A stretch of DNA of 64,000 nucleotides from the NCBI RefSeq assembly GCF_030704535.1, contig NC_081818.1, positions 26,141,001-26,205,000 on the forward strand, written 5' to 3'. The notes beneath the pieces were generated by a model. That model had not been told where the DNA came from and did no database searches. It was given only the letters and a program-made list of their open reading frames with translations. This document shows positions 10,829 through 22,574 of this stretch, one piece after another (within the stretch, counting starts at the first letter, position 1; each line of letters starts with the position of its first letter). This DNA is from Vitis vinifera. Lineage: Eukaryota > Streptophyta > Magnoliopsida > Vitales > Vitaceae. Made by a program: the position numbers and the translations under genes.

Positions 10829-11705
10829 TATGTAAGTCATCTAATTTGAAATGTGATTTTAACCATGAATTCATCTTATTGATTTTTTATTTTAAAAGAT
10901 TTTTCAAATATTTACCCATCGATTTATTTAAGGGAGAATTATGTTTTAGGGGTAGATGGGACCCCAAATTAACAAAAGGTCCATGTAACTTTTCAAATTG
11001 AGTCCAAGACTCAATGAAAGTATGGAAATTGAGTTGAAGGATATCATCCTTTAGTATTTCCAAAAATGCCCTTTGTTGATTTTGAGAAAAAAAAATTAAT
11101 ATTTTTGAAAAATACTTTTATTTAATTTAATATTTTTTATTTAATTTAATATTTTTTTAAAATACTTTTATGTAATTTAATATTTTTTAAAATACTTTTA
11201 TTTAATTTAATATTTTTTTTAAAATAAATTTATTTAATTTAATATTTTTTAAAAATAAATTTATTTAATTTAATATTTAAAAAAAATATTTAATTTAATA
11301 TTTTTTTAAATAATTTAATTTAATTTAATATTTTTGAAAACTACTTTTATTTAATTTAGTATTTTTGAAAAAAAATTATTAAAAAAAAATTATTTAACTT
11401 AATTTTATAAAATATTTTATATGTGTTCTTAAAGGGTATATTTGTCCGTTATTATTTCATATCCTTCAACTCAATTTGAAGAGTTATATGGACCTTTTGT
11501 TAATTTGGGGGCTCATCTACCCCCAAAAGATAATTCTCCCTTTATTTAATGTAAAAATAAAAATAAAAACGAGTTTTCACATGAGCAATGTGGGGCAAAA
11601 TGACAAGATGGTTCGTTGTCCTTGGGCTGATAGGATAAATGATCAAGTGATCTGTTAGCCTGGACATGAGTTGAGATATCCACCGATGAGCGCATGATGG
11701 TATAT
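10829..11705. repeat. Paralogous segment disrupted by the MITE
   Basis: Flanks 10829-10931 and 11541-11705 together correspond to 9640-9876. The segment was split by insertion of the MITE at 10932-11540. Confidence 0.7.
10932..11540. mobile_element. Mutator-type MITE with long TIRs and 9-bp target duplication
   Basis: A 609-bp element starts with gggagaattat and ends with its complement ataattctccc. The terminal inverted repeats extend about 72 bp (10932-11004 against 11469-11540) with about 90% match. Identical 9-bp direct repeats TTTATTTAA flank it at 10923-10931 and 11541-11549. A 9-bp target duplication with long TIRs is the hallmark of Mutator-like elements. The interior (11090-11410) is a degenerate AT-rich array of tttatttaatttaatatttt units with no transposase, so the element is non-autonomous. 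A related segment at 9640-9876 preserves the unoccupied site. Confidence 0.9.
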
Positions 11706-14090
11706 ATTTCGGAGGACATAAAGGATTATGTAGGTGTATTAGACACTTTAAGAGAAGGTATATTCAGATAAGGTAAAACCATGTACAATATATTTCATAA
11801 TTAATAGATTTTATTATGGTTATGTTTTATATCTACTGGGCTTCTAGAAACCTTGGAGGTAGTTTTTCCAACTGCATATGGTGTGCTTGAATTAATATAT
11901 TCATTCCTTGAATCATTGAATATTTAAAATCGTGATAAAATTAAAAAGTTTGGATAAATTTAAAGTTAGAGAATAGAGTAACAGTACTAAAACATAGAGA
12001 GTTTACATAAATACTCCTATTCCCAAATAGAAACCTTAAAAACCGACAATCCCCCAACAGATGATAGGTCAAACTTCAGATTTTACTAAACCACAAATCA
12101 GATTTAGTAGCTCACCACCTGAAAAACAAACTCCATGGCACGCCCCAAAACCCATTCCAAGGGCATGATGGTCATTTCACACCTCAAATCCAAAGACTCA
12201 AAGTGAAAAAAATACAAACATTCGTATTGTAATTAAAAATTTACTAATTACCAAATTCATGTCCAGAGTAGTATGATAAAATTCTAAAATTTTCAAGTAT
12301 CAACTTTTAAAAAAAAAAAATTAACACATCAACCAAAGTGTTATTATCCAAATATCTCCAAATTCAAATAATTTAAACGGGAATTAAATTTTAACATTTA
12401 AACAATGTCCAAAATAAAGTTTGAACTAAAATCCTAACAAAGAAAAATTTCCTAGCCTAGCAATCACTCCTCATCCGACTTGAGAGTACCTGAAAAATTA
12501 TCAACGAAGGAGCATGAGCTTAAAGCTCAATAAGGAACATCAATGCAGTTTCATGGATCAAACATTTTCAATCATACTTGCAAATAAGAGATATAACATA
12601 TACTTATTTTCATAAAAACTTTTGAGTTCAAAATATTAATACATTCAAACTTTTCAATAAAAATTTCTCATATCCAATTCAAAACAATTTCTCATCAAAA
12701 CCAAATCAAATACATTCAAAATATTTTTACTCTAGTTATCGTATGACAAATGATACCCAATTAGGTGGGACTTCACAATTAAGTAACTAATTTCAAATTT
12801 GTTCAATTTAAGGTGAATAAAACCAAATGTCAACAATTATAATCCGTTAACTAGGGTCTTAAGGTCGATTATTATAACCTGTTGACTAGGGTCATATAAT
12901 CTAGAGTCAAACACATTATTTCATTAATTCACACTTACAAAACAAAATATCATATCTCCTCAATTTTTTTCACTTTTCAAAAATAAATAAAGAAAATTCT
13001 CAAAAAAAAAAATTTCATACAAAACACATATTTGATCCATGAGAAAGATAAAAATAATATTTTTACACATTTCAAAATACAATATAAAAAAAAAATTATA
13101 AAAATTTGCATTAATTTCTCTTACCTTGATAAAGCACTCAAAATCTTGAAGTATTTAACTCTGAAGAATTTCCTCGTCACCTAACATAATATCAAGCACC
13201 ACATTTATTATTGATTATTTATCTAAAGATATAAATTTAACAATCCTAAAAATATTTTATTTAGTTTTAGTAATTCTAATTAATTTCCTATATTAATATT
13301 ATTATCATTAATATTATTTTAAACTTCCTAATCAATAATAAATTAATTTAGTGAGCTTCCAAATTTTTATAAAAATTCATATTCTTTTCTAATTTTACGC
13401 TAACTATATATTTTTTTATATGCTTAAATTAAATTAAAACTTACACCAAAACTATTATTATTATTATTATTATTATTATACTAATACCTTTTTCTTTTCC
13501 ACTTTTTAGCAGTTGATTTTTATTTTTTATTCTTTATTTATTTATTTATTATGTCGCCCCAACATAGTGCCTCAAATCCAAAATCTCGAAACATGCAATT
13601 CTTCTTATTATTATTTTCCAATCCCTTAAGCCACATATAATCATATATTTATTTACTCATTTAATTTTTAAAATCTCATTGTTTAGATCCATTCATCTAA
13701 AAAAAAATTGAATTTCCCTATATTTATAATTTCAATAGTTTGATCTTAAAATAAATTAAATAAACTAACCTTAATCTAAATTAAAATTTTCTAAAGAATA
13801 TATAATGTGTTCAAAATTAACTAACGAATATAATATATTAATCTAGGGTTAGAATCTTACTTAGAAAAATCTGAACTTCAAACTCTAGACTTGTAAACCT
13901 TTAGCCCTATGGTCTCCAATTTTCTAATTTTTCGTTAATAGAGTTTTCCAAATAAAGAAGATAAGAAAAAAATATAATTTATACGTATGATTTTTAATTA
14001 CAAAAGGACTCTTTTACCTTTAATGAGTTTAATTAATTAATTATTTTGCCCCTAAAGTTTATTTTGGGTGTTACAGATATGATCAGGGTT
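11706..14090. other. AT-rich spacer, possibly a solo LTR (about 12.0-14.08 kb)
   Basis: There is no coding sequence. The right end reads tttattttgggtgttaca at 14059-14076, i.e. on the minus strand it begins TGTAACACCC, which is typical of the start of plant Ty3/gypsy LTRs. The block near 12480-12540 (gcatgagcttaaagctcaat) is also reminiscent of such LTRs. The opposite end and a target duplication could not be located, so the call is tentative. A (TTA)n microsatellite lies at about 13455-13480. Confidence 0.35.
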
Positions 14091-14160
14091 AAGCATGAAG
14101 CAAATCACTGATACATACAAACAGTTATTTTGGCTTGAAAGCTTGTGGATGGATACCTGT

Positions 14161-17100
14161 TCAAGTTCCATGTTGTCTTCTTTCCCATTTGCATTTCTTT
14201 TGCAGATGTGTGATAACCACCATCATTCTATCTTTCATCTCATCCAGGAACCGGAAGTAGGCTCGCCTCCAAGACCTATTTATTATCAAAGGGCCAAAAA
14301 CTCCCCAAAATCCCACCACAAATCCAGGCCCCATGCTGACGTAGAACCACTTCATTTCAAACTCATCTTCATGTTCATCATCATGGTCTTCATTATCCAC
14401 CCCGGAAGTAGTAGCTTCATCATCGCCTGGGCACTTCATTGGCAGAGGCTCCCCGCAGAGTGCAAGGTTATTCGTGTATATGGATGGGTCGTTGAGGGTT
14501 TGGAACTGGTTGCTTGTTGGAATTTTACCAGACAGTTTGTTGTATGATAGGTTCAAGTGATTCAAGGAAGTCAGAGAAACCATGCTTGGTGGAATCGGGC
14601 CAGATAGCTGGTTTCTTGAGAGGTCCAGAGTTTCTAATTGACTTAAGCTCCCAATGTCCTCTGGTATATTTCCTGTCAAATGGTTTATGGACAAGTTCAG
14701 GGTGCCTAGTCTTGAAAGATTTCTTAGTTCAGGCAACTTTCCTGATAAATTATTGTCTGAAAGATCTATGCTATTCACAAGATACAGAGTATTCTGATAT
14801 ATGAGTTCTCTTCCTTTCATCACAACTGACAATTGCCCCTCGTATCGCTCACTGCTAATTTCAGTAGCCATGCCACTTAAATTTCCCAAACAAGAAGGAA
14901 TGAATCCAGACAGATTATCATGTGCGAGGTCCAATATATGAAGATGGGAAAGACTGCACACTTGGGAGGGAATGTTTCCATCAAAGAAGTTTGATCGCAG
15001 GCGTAGAATCAACAACGATTGCATCTCTCCTATCCATGATGGAAGGTTCCCCGATAATCTATTGTCGCCAAGGTCAAAACTATCCATGATCTTGCAATTC
15101 TGCAGTGAAGAAGGAATTTCCCCTGAAAGTTTGTTGCCACTCAGTATCAAGAACATAAGTGAATTCAGGGTGCCCATTGAGCTAGGGATCTCACCAGATA
15201 AGCTGTTATTTGCCATATCTACAATGTACAAATCTGGTTTATCATTCCAAATCAAAGGAATTTCACCAGACAAATTATTATTTGAGAGAACCAGACTTGC
15301 CAAACCCGTAATCTTACCTATAGACAAGGGAATGGTACCATTTAGAGAGTTCCAAGAGACATCAAAATTTATCAGCCAGGGCATGGTTTTGCCAACATCC
15401 CGAGGCATTGGTCCAGAAAATGAATTGTCTCTCAAATACAATGAACTCAGCTTTGAAGAAAAGTGTGGGAATGGACCGTGAAAGCGGTTGGAACTCAAAT
15501 CCACAATAGCTTGTTCTTGAAATTTCAATGAATTTGGGACTCTCCCACTCAGTTGATTATTGGCAAAGTCCAATAGGTCGACCTGCAAGTCCAACTTCCA
15601 AAACCAATCAGGTATAGTGTCTGAAATCCTTGCATTGTTGAGCACTAATGTCTTCAGCTGGTTTTGGTTTCTCAGCCATGCAGGAAATTTGGGACCTAGT
15701 TGGCATATTCTGAGTTCCAGGTAATTGAGTTTAAAAGGAGGAATCCATTTAGAACTCACATTGAAGGCCAAGGTAACGTTTGGAGATACCTTCTTGATTG
15801 CCAACTCAGTTAAGTTTGTGAGGTTGGAGAAATGAGACTCGGTTATAACACCAACCCAAGGATTCTCTGAGACATCCACTGCAACCAATGCTGAGAGTTG
15901 CCCCACACTCTCTGGAATTATCCCATTCATTTGATTTTCAGAGATGTAGAATTCTTTCAAGGACGACAAATTTCCAATGGAGTTTGGAATTGACCCCACG
16001 AATGAGTTGCTCCACAGACGAAGAGACTTTAAGTTCTTTAGATGTCCCAAAGCATCAGGAAGAAACCCACCCAGATTATCATTGAACCCCAAATCCAGAG
16101 ACTCTAAGCTACTACCGTTTACACACTCGGACAAGCCATCCATGAATCCAGTAATCTCACCACTAATACTGTTGAAAGAGAGTTTGAGAGTTCGCAAGTT
16201 GCAAAGCTTTCCTAAGTTTCCTGGTAGGTGACCTCCAATAAATAAATTAGAAGACAAATCAATGTATTTCAGGGAAATCAAGAAACCAAATCCATCGGGA
16301 ACACTGCCTTGAAGATTGTTGGAGTTGAGATCAAGGTATGCAAGACTACTAAAGTTGAACAACCAGTGAGGTATGGAGGAGCTGAAGCCATTATTGGAGA
16401 GATCGAGCATCGAAAGTGAGGTGACATTACCAAATGGAAGAGGGAGATCAGGAAGGGAAGAAAGCCCACATCCAGGTAAGCGTAGTTCCAAGAGTGAAGA
16501 AAGGGAGCTAACAGCTCGATGCCAATAAGCTGCAGCCTTGCTAAAATCTATATTTCCCAAATCAAGGTGTCTCAGAGAAGAAAGACCTGATAACCAGTGC
16601 AGGTCATTCTCAACTGATTCAAGAGAATATGAGTTGAGATCAAGATAGAGCAGGCTAGAAAGGTTCCCTAGGTGGGGTGGGATAGTTCCACCGAAGGATG
16701 CACCTGAGAGATTGAGATATCTCAACCTCTTGAATGATCCAATGAACTTGGGGATTTTGAGTCCTCCAAAATAGTTCATGCTCAAGTCCAAGTACCTCAA
16801 ATATTTCAAATCAAGTAAAGAATGACTTATCTCGCCGCCAAATGCATGAGCTGCTCCATAATAATCCCCAAAAGCACAGGTAGCTTCACCGTCATCTGGA
16901 CTTCTAGCATACCGGTTGCGAAGTTGGAGTTTGATGACTTGAGGTGCCCTCTGGCTGCACACCACACCTCTCCATCTACAGCAATCCAGGCCAACCCAAG
17001 AAGAGAGCCTGCCGGAAGGATCAGTAAGACCTTGTTTGAACTGAACAAGGGTTTTTCTCTCAATTTCAGTGCAGCTGACATTGAGAACGCCATTGCAGGA

Positions 17101-17187
17101 ACCAAGTTTAACAGTTTCAAGGTGGAGAAAAGTGGAGGAGAGGAAAATAAGCAGAAGGAAATGAATGGAGGCATTGATATTAGCCAT
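14161..17187 (-). CDS. RLP-A: LRR receptor-like protein, EIX class (1008 aa, intact)
   Basis: Predicted membrane-anchored LRR receptor without a kinase. The frame begins at MANINAS (17187), the same MAN start as its relatives. It shows a signal peptide (about 1-28), an N-cap (CTEIERKTLVQFKQG, then LDCCRWRGVVC), about 30 LRRs, an island with VVMKGRELIYQN before the last LRRs, an acidic DEHEDEFE spacer, a transmembrane helix from about 947 to 970, and a basic tail with YFRF (977-980), a YxxPhi-type signal. Relative to the others it has an insertion after the N-cap (about 95-120, DDGEATCAFGDYYGAAHAF). It is intronless. Its 5' part (15341-17187) lies inside the 13-kb duplicated unit and recurs at 28331-30178. 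Its 3' part (14161-15340) is single-copy. This is the only complete RLP-A in the window. Confidence 0.95.
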   Translation of the reverse strand: MANINASIHFLLLIFLSSTFLHLETVKLGSCNGVLNVSCTEIERKTLVQFKQGLTDPSGRLSSWVGLDCCRWRGVVCSQRAPQVIKLQLRNRYARSPDDGEATCAFGDYYGAAHAFGGEISHSLLDLKYLRYLDLSMNYFGGLKIPKFIGSFKRLRYLNLSGASFGGTIPPHLGNLSSLLYLDLNSYSLESVENDLHWLSGLSSLRHLDLGNIDFSKAAAYWHRAVSSLSSLLELRLPGCGLSSLPDLPLPFGNVTSLSMLDLSNNGFSSSIPHWLFNFSSLAYLDLNSNNLQGSVPDGFGFLISLKYIDLSSNLFIGGHLPGNLGKLCNLRTLKLSFNSISGEITGFMDGLSECVNGSSLESLDLGFNDNLGGFLPDALGHLKNLKSLRLWSNSFVGSIPNSIGNLSSLKEFYISENQMNGIIPESVGQLSALVAVDVSENPWVGVITESHFSNLTNLTELAIKKVSPNVTLAFNVSSKWIPPFKLNYLELRICQLGPKFPAWLRNQNQLKTLVLNNARISDTIPDWFWKLDLQVDLLDFANNQLSGRVPNSLKFQEQAIVDLSSNRFHGPFPHFSSKLSSLYLRDNSFSGPMPRDVGKTMPWLINFDVSWNSLNGTIPLSIGKITGLASLVLSNNNLSGEIPLIWNDKPDLYIVDMANNSLSGEIPSSMGTLNSLMFLILSGNKLSGEIPSSLQNCKIMDSFDLGDNRLSGNLPSWIGEMQSLLILRLRSNFFDGNIPSQVCSLSHLHILDLAHDNLSGFIPSCLGNLSGMATEISSERYEGQLSVVMKGRELIYQNTLYLVNSIDLSDNNLSGKLPELRNLSRLGTLNLSINHLTGNIPEDIGSLSQLETLDLSRNQLSGPIPPSMVSLTSLNHLNLSYNKLSGKIPTSNQFQTLNDPSIYTNNLALCGEPLPMKCPGDDEATTSGVDNEDHDDEHEDEFEMKWFYVSMGPGFVVGFWGVFGPLIINRSWRRAYFRFLDEMKDRMMVVITHLQKKCKWERRQHGT

Positions 17188-17974
17188 GTAGGTGGAACTG
17201 CAGCAGAAGTTGTATGTATGGAATGCACAAAATACTGATACAAATGCTTTTAATAAGCCGGTTCAGATCATGTGTGGAGGTTTAGAATAGTAATGACAAA
17301 GAAAGTGCTTCTTACAAGATGGAAACTCCACTATCAAAATCATGACTTATCTGGCGTCTTTTTCATTTATTTAATGCTAACCCATTTGAGTAGTTTAATA
17401 TGCTAATATATTTTTTTTTCCAACTTTTTTTTCAAGTCAGTGGATAACCATTCATGTTTCTTTTGGACTGGTAATATTGATTTGGCTTAATTTCCTTAGG
17501 GGAGCTCTCCAAGAAATGGACCGTAATATAAAAATTGGAAAAATCAATTTCTCACTATTCCAACATAAACCCAAGTGAGCATATATATTATTATATAACA
17601 GTGAAGTAATCACGATTGACCGTGACTTGAGCCTTCTTTTTGCTGTTGTTTTTCCAAGTGGGACGTAAGTTTTAACTTTCCATATAACCAACTTTAGTCG
17701 AGAACCATCAATTTTCAAGAGAAGTTAAAAGAGGTCCGGGGCACAGTTTCATGGAAGCATACTTATGATTTTGTATTGGAAAATGGTTAGGGAAAGCCAA
17801 ATGCTCCTTTGCAGTGGAGGAAACTTAAGCCATGTGGATTAACTTATAAGAAGTGAATGTTGATAAAATCACGCACATACAGAAGCAAAAAAATAAAGAA
17901 CATGATATTTTTAACATGATCCCACGATCAACGTGATCCCGCGATCAACATGATCCCTACGTCCACAGAATGCA
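17188..17974. other. Intergenic DNA with a 19-bp tandem motif
   Basis: There is no gene in this spacer between RLP-A and the broken RLP N-terminus. At about 17917-17957 the motif catgatcccgcgatcaa is present in three imperfect 19-bp units. The matching place in the right unit (about 30907-30931) has two, so the copies differ by one unit. Confidence 0.6.
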
Positions 17975-18343
17975 CTACCACTCAAGAAAGTAATTCAAAT
18001 ATTTCAAATCAACCAAAGAAAGACTGATCTCACCGCCCAACTTGCCATCTGTTCCATCATCATTGAGACTACGCAGATTGAGTTTGATGACGTGTCCAAT
18101 CCTGTTGTTGCAGACTAGGCCTCTCCATTTGCAGCACTCTTCCCCTACCCAAGATGAGAATCGATGAGAAGGATCTGTAAGGCCTTGTTTGAACTTGAGA
18201 AGAGCTACCCTCTCAGTTTCAATGCAGGCTGCCCTATGGTGATGACCTTCACTGCAGCCTGTTTTAAGGGTTTCATGGAAAAGAAACCCCGAGGACATAA
18301 TGAAAAGAAAAAGAAGTTCAAACGAGGCATTGGTAGTAGCCCT
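17975..18343 (-). pseudogene. Truncated RLP N-terminus with lost start codon (left copy)
   Basis: This is a remnant of a receptor-like protein gene that covers only the signal peptide, the N-cap (ERVALLKFKQG, then EECCKWRGLVC) and the first LRR. By alignment with the intact gene at 3424, the ancestral start ATG-GCT is AGG-GCT here (complement of 18341-18343). The cagacaaac tract just before the start is conserved. After DLKYLNY the frame leaves the family sequence and stops within a few codons. The TATA-like tatatatagg upstream (about 18385-18394) is retained. The same lesion is in the right unit, so it predates the 13-kb duplication. Confidence 0.88.
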
Positions 18344-18754
18344 GTTTGTCTGCGAGTTGCTGAAGTAGCATACCGTGAAGCTCTATATATAGGAACAAAT
18401 GCAATTACCCCAAAGCTTGTCATTGGACACACACTGAAAGATGATGATGAAGTTGCTGACAGAGCATGACTTGACATAATCGAACCCTGGCTATTGAATC
18501 TATTGATTCAAATAGCAAAATAGTTTAATCAAATAATTTTAATAGTTATTTGTTTTATTCTTTGTTTTCTCTGTTGGCAGTGTCCCTGAGTTATCAAATA
18601 TAGGTGTTTACCAGAAGATAGAAGAAAAAACCAGACATAGATGCACATTGGAAAAGCTTGGACTCAATACTTTATTATATTATAAGAATGTAAACAAAGC
18701 CAAACACCATTGCATACAAGCCTTCATTTCTTTCAAGAAACTACTGCAAGTTAT
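18344..18754. other. Spacer between the broken N-terminus and RLP-B
   Basis: It includes the former promoter of the broken gene and the 3' flank of RLP-B. No further gene is seen. Confidence 0.55.
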
Positions 18755-21711
18755 TCAAATACTACCCAGATTCAGTTTCCTCCGCAGACGAGCCACATTC
18801 AGTGAGATAACCATGAGCAGCCATTCTTTCACGTCATACACAAGCCTAAAATAAGCATGCCTCCACGAATCCTTGACTATTAAGGTGCCACAAACTCCCC
18901 AAAATCCCACCGCAAATCCTGGCCCCATGCTCACGTAGAACCACTTCATTTCAGAGCCATTTCCGTTCTCATTCTCATCCTCTTCACTGTCCCCACTGCG
19001 TGGTTTAGGCGGCTCATCATCACCAGGGCACTTGGCTGTTGTTGGAGGCCCACAGAGTGCAGGGTTGTTCTCATATATGGATGGATCATCCAGGGTTTGC
19101 AACTGGTTTCCTGTTGGAATTCTACCTGACAGGTTGTTATACGACAGGTTCAAGTGATTCAAGGAAGTCAAAGAAGCCATACCTGGGGGGATTACGCCTG
19201 AAAGCTGGTTCCTTGAGAGGTCAAGAGTTTCTAACCCCTGTAAGCTCCCAATCTTGTCTGGTATTTTTCCTGTCAAATGGTTTATGGACAAGTTCAAGGT
19301 GCCAAGTCTTGAAAGATTTGTTACTCCTTCAGGCACCTCTCCAGATAGGTTATTGTTTGACAAGTCCATACTATTAACCAGATAAAGAATACTTTTGTAC
19401 AAGTCTTCTCTTCCTTTCCTCCATACCATCAACTCGGCCTCATATCGTTGAGAGTCAATTTCAGAGACCATGCCACTCAAATTCCCCACACAAGAGGGAA
19501 TGAATCCCGACAAATTATTTTCTCCAAGATCCAGTATGTGGAGTGCAGAAAGAGTGCACAATTGTGATGGAATACTCCCATGGAACAAATTTGATCGTAA
19601 ACGTAGAATAAGCAAGTTAGGCATCCTTTCTCCTATCCATGCTGGAACATTGCCTGAAAATCTGTTGCCTCCAAGATCAAGAGTACGAATGGCTGTGCAA
19701 TTCTGCAAAGCTGAAGGAATTTCGCCAGAAAGATGATTGTTGCTTATCATTAGGAATCTAACAAATCTTAGGGAACCCATAGAACTTGGCAGCTCACCAG
19801 ATAAATTGTTGTTGTTCATGTCTAAAACATATAGGTCAGGTAAACCATTCCAAAATTCTGGAATTCCTCCAGACAAATGATTGTTGGAGATGACAAGGGT
19901 CAATAAGTTAGTTAGTTTCCCGAAGGAGAGGGGAATGGTGCCATATAGAGCATTCCAGGAGAGATCTAGATCTGTCAGCATGGACGAGTTTCACCAAGCT
20001 CCTGAGGAATTGGGCCAGAAAAGAAATTGTCATATAAATTCAGTCTCGTCACATTGGATGACCATAATGGCAAGGGCCCCTGAAAGTTGTTTTCTTCCAA
20101 ATCAACAGTGGCTCCAGGAAGGAACTTCATTGAGTTTGGCACCCTGCCACCCAGGTTATTAGAACCGATGTCCAGCTCATCAAGATGCAAATCCAACTTC
20201 CAAAACCACTCCGGTATGGTGCCTGAGATCCTAGCATTACTGAGCACTACAGAGGTGAGCTCGGTTTGATTTCTAAGCCATGCGGGAAACTTGGGACCCA
20301 TTTGGCATGATCTTATTCTGAGGAGGCTGAGTTTAAAGGGAGGAATCCACTCAGGACTAATATTAAAGACCAGGGAAACTCTTGGGGTCACTCTATAGTT
20401 TGAAAACTCCTTTAAACTTGTAAGATTTGAAAAATGAGCCTCTGTTACAACTCCCGTCAGAGGATTCTCAGATAGCTCTATCGCAACCAACTTGGAAAGT
20501 CGTCCAAGAGTTTCAGGGATGGTCCCATTCATTGAGTTATCTGAGAGGTACAATTCTTCCAAATACGATAAGTTTCCAATTGAACTCGGAATTGAGCCTA
20601 CAAAGGAGTTATCCCAAAGCCAAAGAGACTTCAAGTTATGGAGTTTTCCAAGGGAATTAGGAAGAAAACCACCCAGATCATTGAAGCCCAGATCCAGCGT
20701 CTCTAACCAACTGCTGTTGCACCCAGATAAAACATCAATCAGTTCAGTTATTTCCCCATTCAAATCGTTCTGAGAAAGGATCAATGTTTTCAAATTGCAC
20801 AGACTACCCATGTTTCTTAATCTTTCAATAGAAGTCCTGTTTGCAAAAGAATCTAGAATTGAGCCTCGTAGATTGTTGGAACTGAGATCTAGATACACAA
20901 GATTCCTCATCTGGAATAACCAGTGGGGTATTGTGGAGTTGAAACCATTGCGGGAAAGATCGATGACTGAAAGAGAAGTGATCAGACTGGAAAATGGAAG
21001 AGAGGGAGGAAGGTCTGCAAGTGCACAAGCAGGTAGGTGCAACTCCAAAAGAGAAGAAATCTTGCTAACAGCTTGAAGCCAATAAGCTGCAGCCTGGCTT
21101 AGATCTACACCTCCTAAATTAAGGTGTCTTAACGAAGTAAGACCCGATATCCAATGAAGATCATCCTGGCTTGACTCATCGAAGTATTCCTTAAGATCAA
21201 GGTAATGCAGGCTGGAAAGATTTCCAAGTTGTGGAGGAATAGGTCCACCAAAGGATGCACCAGAGAGATTGAGATATCTCAACTTCTCCAATGAACCAAT
21301 GAACTCGGGGATTGGAATCCCTCCAAAATTGTTCATGCTCAAGTCTAAGTAATTCAAATATTTCAAGTCAAGCAAAGCAGGACTGATCTTACCACCCAAC
21401 TCGCCTTCTGTTCCGTCACTATCAAGATAACGCAGTGTGAGTTTGATGACATGACCGCTCCTGTTGTTGCAGACCACGCCTCTCCATTTGCAGCAGTCTT
21501 CCCCGACCCAAGATGAGAGCCGACCCGAAGGATCTGTGAGGCCTTGTTTGAACTTGAGAAGAGCCACCTTCTCAGTGTCAATGCAACCCCTTTGATGATC
21601 ACCCTGGCAGGAGCCAACTTTAATGATTTCATGGAAAAGAAACCCTGAGGACGTGATGATAAGAAAAAGAAGTTGAATGAAGACGTTGTTATTAGCCATG
21701 CTTGTCGCCAC
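18755..21711 (-). pseudogene. RLP-B, left copy, frameshifted
   Basis: This EIX-class receptor-like protein gene is almost identical to the intact copy at 31729-34686 but is split into two frames: 578 codons (21711-19975) and 408 codons (19981-18755). The break is at about 19985-19989. Where the intact copy reads gacattctttcacc, this one reads gacgagtttcacc, a net loss of one base with neighbouring changes. The first frame then ends in GETRPC and a stop. The N-terminal product would have the signal peptide, N-cap and about 17 LRRs but no membrane anchor. The rest, with island, transmembrane helix and YFRL tail, is still open. A sequencing or assembly error is possible because the change is so local. 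Confidence 0.85.
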
Positions 21712-21754
21712 TGGAAGACGTAGTGCTATTCAGAGGCCACCTGTGGTGAAGCTC

Positions 21755-21761
21755 TAGATAT
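21755..21761 (-). promoter_or_regulatory. Putative TATA box of RLP-B (left copy)
   Basis: On the minus strand the sequence reads CCTATATATCTAG about 45-55 bp before the start codon. The same motif is at about 34730-34736 in the right unit. Confidence 0.5.
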
Positions 21762-22484
21762 ATAGGCATACACCCCATAGTCTTTGTCACTGGACGTTTT
21801 CTAAGGGATGAAAACATGAAGAAGACGTTGATGACTAATAATACATGATTTCAAGTAATTCATCATTACTTGTTGGATTAACTTGATGGATTAGCTTGAT
21901 GGATCATCACGTGACTCACATCTACATTTTCTCTTTCTCATAAACAAGGGGCCGTGGTGGGTACTATAAATGTGAATGCAAGAAGCAGCAAAGGAAGAAA
22001 ATGAAAAGGCTAGCCTATATTCTCGTGCTCGCTCAATAAAATTCAAAAGACAGGAAACAAAAGCAAATCTAATTCATTGAGCTTAAGTCAAGGGACAATC
22101 TCATTAAAAGAATTAAAAGAGAGTTTCAGTTTTTGACTAAAAATAGTAAGTTTAACAAAAAAAAAATCATAAAGTAAACTCGATTCCAAAATTGTCCAAT
22201 TTAGTGCGTCTTGGTCACGTACACCTCCACGTCACAAAACTGTAATTGGTGACAACAATTTTCATTTTTTTTAAATGATCAAAATCGTAATCACCGACCA
22301 TGGCTATAACTTTTAAAACCGTAGTTGGAAACTACAGCTTTGATTATTTTGAGAAAAAATTAAAGTCATAATAATCAATTACAGTATTAAGCTTAAAGTT
22401 AAAGTCATGGTTGATAATTACAGTTTTAAATTTTTTTTAAATAGTCAAAGTCGTTGTCATCAACTATAGCTTTAACTTAAAATT

Positions 22485-22574
<90 letters not shown>

